Shown here: positions 58,599 through 64,000 of the stretch, piece after piece
Position numbering within the stretch: position 1 is the stretch's first letter
How the letters are laid out: each line of letters opens with the position of its first letter
DNA from: Nocardioides sp. TF02-7
GTDB lineage: Bacteria > Actinomycetota > Actinomycetes > Propionibacteriales > Nocardioidaceae
Assembly (NCBI RefSeq): GCF_022437945.1
Contig: NZ_CP092535.1
Location: forward strand, 3,038,001-3,102,000
Length of the DNA stretch: 64,000 bases
Direction: 5' to 3'
Notes under the pieces: model-generated
Databases searched by the model: none
Told to the model about the DNA's origin: nothing
Seen by the model: the letters and a program-made list of their open reading frames with translations, nothing else
Translations under genes and position numbers: made by a program

Positions 58599-59829
58599 TC
58601 AGCGCCGCTTGTCGAGCTTCCAGAGCCGCTTGCGCTTCGGCGCGTGCCGGAACGCGTGGCTGATCGCGTAGTAGGCCCGCTTCGGGCCCATCCGGCGGTT
58701 GAAGGCCAGCGGGCGGCGGTGGGCGCCGTCGGGTCGCGGCTGGTCCTCGTCGAGCCAGGTGTAGCGGTCGGTGAGACCGAACGCCACGACCACCTTGACC
58801 GCCCGCTCGTCGAGGGTGACGTCGAGGTAGCGGCGGTAGACGTCGGCGACCATCCGGTCGCGCCGCTTGGGGTTCTTGGGCAGGCCGGTGTCGAGGACGT
58901 CGAGCTCGGTGATGAGGATCGGCAGGTCGCGGTCCGCGATCTCCTTGAGGAACGAGCGGTAGGCCTTCTCGTTGAACCTGCGGCCGAAGTCGTCGGCGAG
59001 GAGGTGGCCCTGGATGCCGACGGCCTGGAGGGGCACGTTCTGGTCGAGCAGCCGGTCGATCGCCTTGAGGTAGGCCCGGCGCCGCGGACCGGGACGGTCG
59101 CCCCACTCGTTGACGGTCTCGAAGCCGAACTCGTTGATGATCCGCAGCGCCTTCGGGTCCTGCCGCTTGGCGATGTGGAAGCTCTCGGCGATGTAGCCGG
59201 GGCCGATCGTCTGGTACCACGGGACGTTCTTGCGGAACCCGTGGCGGTCGGCCTCCTCGGGATCGGTCACCTCGTTGGCGACGATCCAGCCGTCCATCTT
59301 GCCGCGGTAGTGCCGCACCTCGCGCCGGATGACGCCGTAGAGCAGCCTCTCGGCGTCGCGCCGGTCGAGGCCCCACAGGTCCTCCTCGCTCCAGCCCTCG
59401 CCGAACCCCCTCGTCCCAGGCGAGGTGGGCGCCGATCACCAGCTGGTTGTGCCGCTTGGCGAAGCGGACGATCCGGTCGCCGGGCCCGAAGTTCATCGGC
59501 TCGCCGGGGCCGGGCTTGAGCTGGTACCAGAGCAGGTCGTCCTCGGTGAACATCAGCCCCGCCTCGCGGGCGTGCAGGCGCTTGTACTCGGGGTCGAGCT
59601 GCCAGGTGGCGATCGACGAGCCGAAGACGATGCCCTTGCGGTCGGCCTGCCGCCAGAGCGGTGGGCGTCCGGTGGGCGGCAGCTTCACCGGGGCGGCGGC
59701 CGCGCCGGCGGGGGTGGCCGCCCCGATGGCACCGACCGCGCCTGCGGCGGCCAGGCCGGCGGCCGCGCCGCCGGTGCCGAGCAGCATCGCGCGCCGGTCG
59801 AGCCGGTTGAGGTGGACGGACTGGTTCAT
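58599..59829 (-). CDS. Tat-exported endo-1,4-beta-xylanase-like GH10
   Basis: About 409 residues after one correction. A twin-arginine leader (LDRRAMLLGTGGAAAGLAAA) precedes the GH10 barrel: FGSSIATWQLDP, FTEDDLLWYQLKPGPGEPMN (family has ENxMKW here), QLVIGAHLAWDEG, the acid/base Glu in WIVANEV (about residue 186), GHLLADDFGRRFNEKAYRSF, and the nucleophile in PILITELDVLDTG (about 308). It would cut xylan-type chains outside the cell, feeding the importer. The ccccc run at 59406-59410 has one extra base; correction gives DEGFGEGWSEEDLWGL. GGAGGGAG precedes the ATG. Confidence 0.87.
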
Positions 59830-59885
59830 GAGGGGCTCCCTCCGCTCGGCGACCGTCCCGGGACGCCTGTGACGACGGTCACATG

Positions 59886-59930
59886 CAAATCGATTGTCCT
59901 GACCGTAGGACGGGTCGCGCCCGGTGGCAA
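59886..59930 (-). promoter_or_regulatory. GH10 promoter with LacI-type operator (site 5)
   Basis: On the minus strand: -35 TTGCCA (59925-59930), 17-bp spacer, -10 TACGGT (59902-59907) and operator ACAATCGATTTG (59886-59897) right at the start point. GH10 is therefore part of the same regulon. Confidence 0.75.
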
Positions 59931-59962
59931 CCCCCCATGCGCGGATCCGTCGCGGCGCCGGG

Positions 59963-60388
59963 TCAGACCACGCCCTTCGTGACGAGGAAGCAGCCGTAGG
60001 GCCGCGCCTCGGTCGTGGCGACCACCACGTACGCCGCCGCCGCACGGCGGTAGAACTCGAACCGCTCGAGCGGGGCCGAGGGCACCGGTCGCCCCTCGGC
60101 CTCCTCCACCACCGAGCGGAGGTCGGCGTGCACGGGCAGCTCCACGTCCTCCTCGCCGACCGGCCCCATCCGGAGCAGGGCCGGCTCGACGAACGTGTCC
60201 ACCGGGAGCACCGAGAAGATGGCTCGTGCGGCGCGGGGGACGTCGACACCCGGCAGCTGGACGAGCCGGCGGGCGGAGGAGGCGGCCGGGTAGTTGCGGT
60301 CGACGAGGGCCAGCACGTCGCCGTGGCCCATCGCGGCCAGGTGGCCGAGCAGGTCGGCGCCGAGGAGCGGGTCGATGTTCTTCAGCAC
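59963..60388 (-). CDS. fucU: L-fucose mutarotase family protein (RbsD/FucU)
   Basis: 141 residues. MLKNIDPLLGADLLGHLAAMGHGDVLALVD has the family's catalytic-site His in MGHGD, and RNYPA, RFEFYRRAAAAYVVVATTEA and PYGCFLVTKGVV follow FucU closely. The decamer interconverts alpha and beta anomers of L-fucose or ribose-type sugars, speeding entry into catabolism. The start GTG 60388 follows GGAGG by 5 nt. It lies 13 bp after the Rieske gene, so both share the promoter near 60774. Confidence 0.9.
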   Translation of the reverse strand: MLKNIDPLLGADLLGHLAAMGHGDVLALVDRNYPAASSARRLVQLPGVDVPRAARAIFSVLPVDTFVEPALLRMGPVGEEDVELPVHADLRSVVEEAEGRPVPSAPLERFEFYRRAAAAYVVVATTEARPYGCFLVTKGVV

Positions 60389-60401
60389 GGTGTCCTCCGG
60401 C

Positions 60402-60752
60402 TCACGTGTGCAGCACGACGTGGCCGTCGGCCTGGGTGACGCGGTAGGTCCGCAGGCCGCTGCGGTGCGGCTCGAGCAGGGAGCGGCCGGTCTCCAGGTC
60501 GAACTCCCAGCCGTGCCACGGGCAGCGCAGGACGCGCTCGTCGCGCCCGTAGACGTACTCGTGCGGTGCCGAGGCGACGAAGGTGCCGCTGAGCGACCCG
60601 GTGCACATCGACGCCCCCATGTGCGGGCACCGGTCGCTGACGGCGTAGAACTCCTCGCCGACGCTGATCACCCCCACGCTGCGGCCGTCGACGTCGACCA
60701 CGCGGCAGCCCTCGCGCCGCACCTCGTCGACGGTCCCGATGCGAATCTCCAC
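60402..60752 (-). CDS. Rieske [2Fe-2S] ferredoxin
   Basis: 116 residues. The cluster ligands are CPHMGASMCTG and CPWHGWEFDLETGRSL (two Cys, two His). RIGTVDEVRREGCRVVDVDG and EFYAVSDRCPH match small Rieske proteins that serve oxygenases. The segment between the two motifs (SLSGTFVASAPHEYVYGRDE) is longer than in standard ferredoxins. No Rieske oxygenase or ferredoxin reductase is in the window; the nearest oxygenase is the PhyH enzyme, which does not normally need a ferredoxin. It is divergent from the amidohydrolase with an operator between. Confidence 0.87.
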   Translation of the reverse strand: MEIRIGTVDEVRREGCRVVDVDGRSVGVISVGEEFYAVSDRCPHMGASMCTGSLSGTFVASAPHEYVYGRDERVLRCPWHGWEFDLETGRSLLEPHRSGLRTYRVTQADGHVVLHT

Positions 60753-60773
60753 CGGTTTCCCCCTGTCGCGATG

Positions 60774-60785
60774 CCAAACGATTTG
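60774..60785. promoter_or_regulatory. LacI-type operator between Rieske and amidohydrolase genes (site 6)
   Basis: CCAAACGATTTG, identical to site 4. TATGCA at 60787-60792 could be a -10 box for the amidohydrolase. The site can control both divergent genes. Confidence 0.65.
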
Positions 60786-60801
60786 CTATGCATGACTCTG
60801 A

Positions 60802-63495
<2,694 letters not shown>

Positions 63496-63531
63496 CCCCG
63501 CCCCACCCCTAGGCTGGCAACGCGAGGAGGT

Positions 63532-64000
63532 GTGGTGCGAGCGGAGGCGGCGCGGTCGAAGGCGCGCGCGTGGCTGCCCAGGGCCGCGCGCGGGCTGGGC
63601 GTCTACGCGGCCTACGTCGTCGTCGCGGCGCTGGTCGTGCTGCCGGTGAGCATCGAGCAGGCGCTCGAGGACGCGCGGTTCGAGGACCGGCTGGGCACCT
63701 TCCCGGTGGAGGTCGAGCTCGCGCACGACGGGCGCTCGACGATCGACACCGGCGTCATGGGGCAGGTCTACTGGGAGCGCACCGGTGCCGGGGGTTCGGG
63801 GCGCGGATCACGGTGACCGGGCCGCCCGAGGCGGGCGGGACGCTGTCGTCGTACGTCTCGCCCCGCTTCCTGCAGGCCAACGCGGCGTTCGTCAACGACC
63901 CGGCCGAGGTGGCCCGCAGCTACGGCGCCGAGCTGCGCTCGCAGGTCGTGCAGCGGACGATCGTCTACGGCCTGGCCGTGGCCGCGGTCGGCGGGCTGCT
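63532..64000 (+). CDS. Membrane protein, N-terminal part (cut by window edge)
   Basis: A basic leader and a helix (LGVYAAYVVVAALVVLPVSI, near residue 25) are followed by an outer beta-rich part (LGTFPVEVELAHDGRSTIDT, GQVYWERTG). After correction it continues GFGARITVTGPPEAGGTLSS, then YVSPRFLQANAAFVNDPAEV, with another helix beginning at the window end (IVYGLAVAAVGGL). The ggggg run at 63790-63794 is one base short. Similar N-termini occur before metallophosphoesterase domains in related actinobacteria, but that domain would lie outside, so no function is assigned. GTG 63532 or 63535 follows AGGAGG; TAGGCT near 63510 may be its -10 box. Confidence 0.72.

Overview
The window is about 70% G+C with many GTG starts, start/stop overlaps of the form GTGA/ATGA, TANNNT -10 boxes, several probable leaderless mRNAs, and the mfd - SurA-like lipoprotein - mazG order. 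This points to a high-GC actinobacterium, most likely of the Nocardioides type (inference from gene content and style, not from a marker gene). No tRNA, rRNA, CRISPR array, transposase or phage gene was seen.

Quality warning. About 32 genes or gene parts are broken by single-base gains or losses, nearly all in runs of 3-6 G or C. When each run is corrected by one base, every affected gene becomes a full-length open frame ending in a normal stop, usually overlapping the next start. Even mfd carries two. I treat these as sequence errors, not pseudogenes. Coordinates below are for the whole corrected gene, and each entry names the run to fix.

Layout. (1) 1-19.5 kb, all on the minus strand: a polysaccharide export and assembly locus. 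It has a dTDP-sugar epimerase, a GDP-mannose-type dehydrogenase, three GT4 and one GT2 glycosyltransferases, asparagine synthase, a two-domain oxidoreductase paired with a heparinase-like lyase, two Wzz/BY-kinase-like proteins without P-loops, a Wzy-type polymerase, a pyruvyl transferase and a flippase. (2) 19.7-24.6 kb: a secreted protein with five near-identical domains, a DegT/DnrJ-family protein lacking its catalytic lysine, a degenerate receiver protein and a LuxR-type response regulator. An 18-bp inverted-repeat motif occurs three times in regions 1-2, always upstream of transcription units. (3) 24.8-36.9 kb: an iron-regulated siderophore-interacting protein, a 450-bp gene-free stretch with nested repeats, a two-component system followed by an ABC exporter, mfd, a lipoprotein, mazG, a small protein and a cation/proton antiporter. 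(4) 37-62 kb: a carbohydrate utilisation island. A secreted GH78 rhamnosidase with its own palindromic operator is followed by a LacI-controlled set: CUT1 ABC importer, shared ATPase, GH10, a second putative glycosidase, ThuA, nucleoside hydrolase, ribokinase, two Gfo/Idh/MocA dehydrogenases, a PhyH dioxygenase, a xylose-isomerase-like protein, a zinc dehydrogenase, a mannose-6-phosphate-isomerase-like cupin, a FucU mutarotase, a Rieske ferredoxin, an amidohydrolase, and LacI and AraC regulators. Six copies of CMAANCGATTTG sit in its promoter regions. (5) 62-64 kb: glutamate dehydrogenase and the start of a membrane protein.

The best candidates for undescribed biology are the five-domain secreted protein with the lysine-less DegT protein at the polysaccharide locus, and the LacI-controlled island, whose mix of glycosidases, dehydrogenases and oxygenase-type components does not match a sugar pathway I know.
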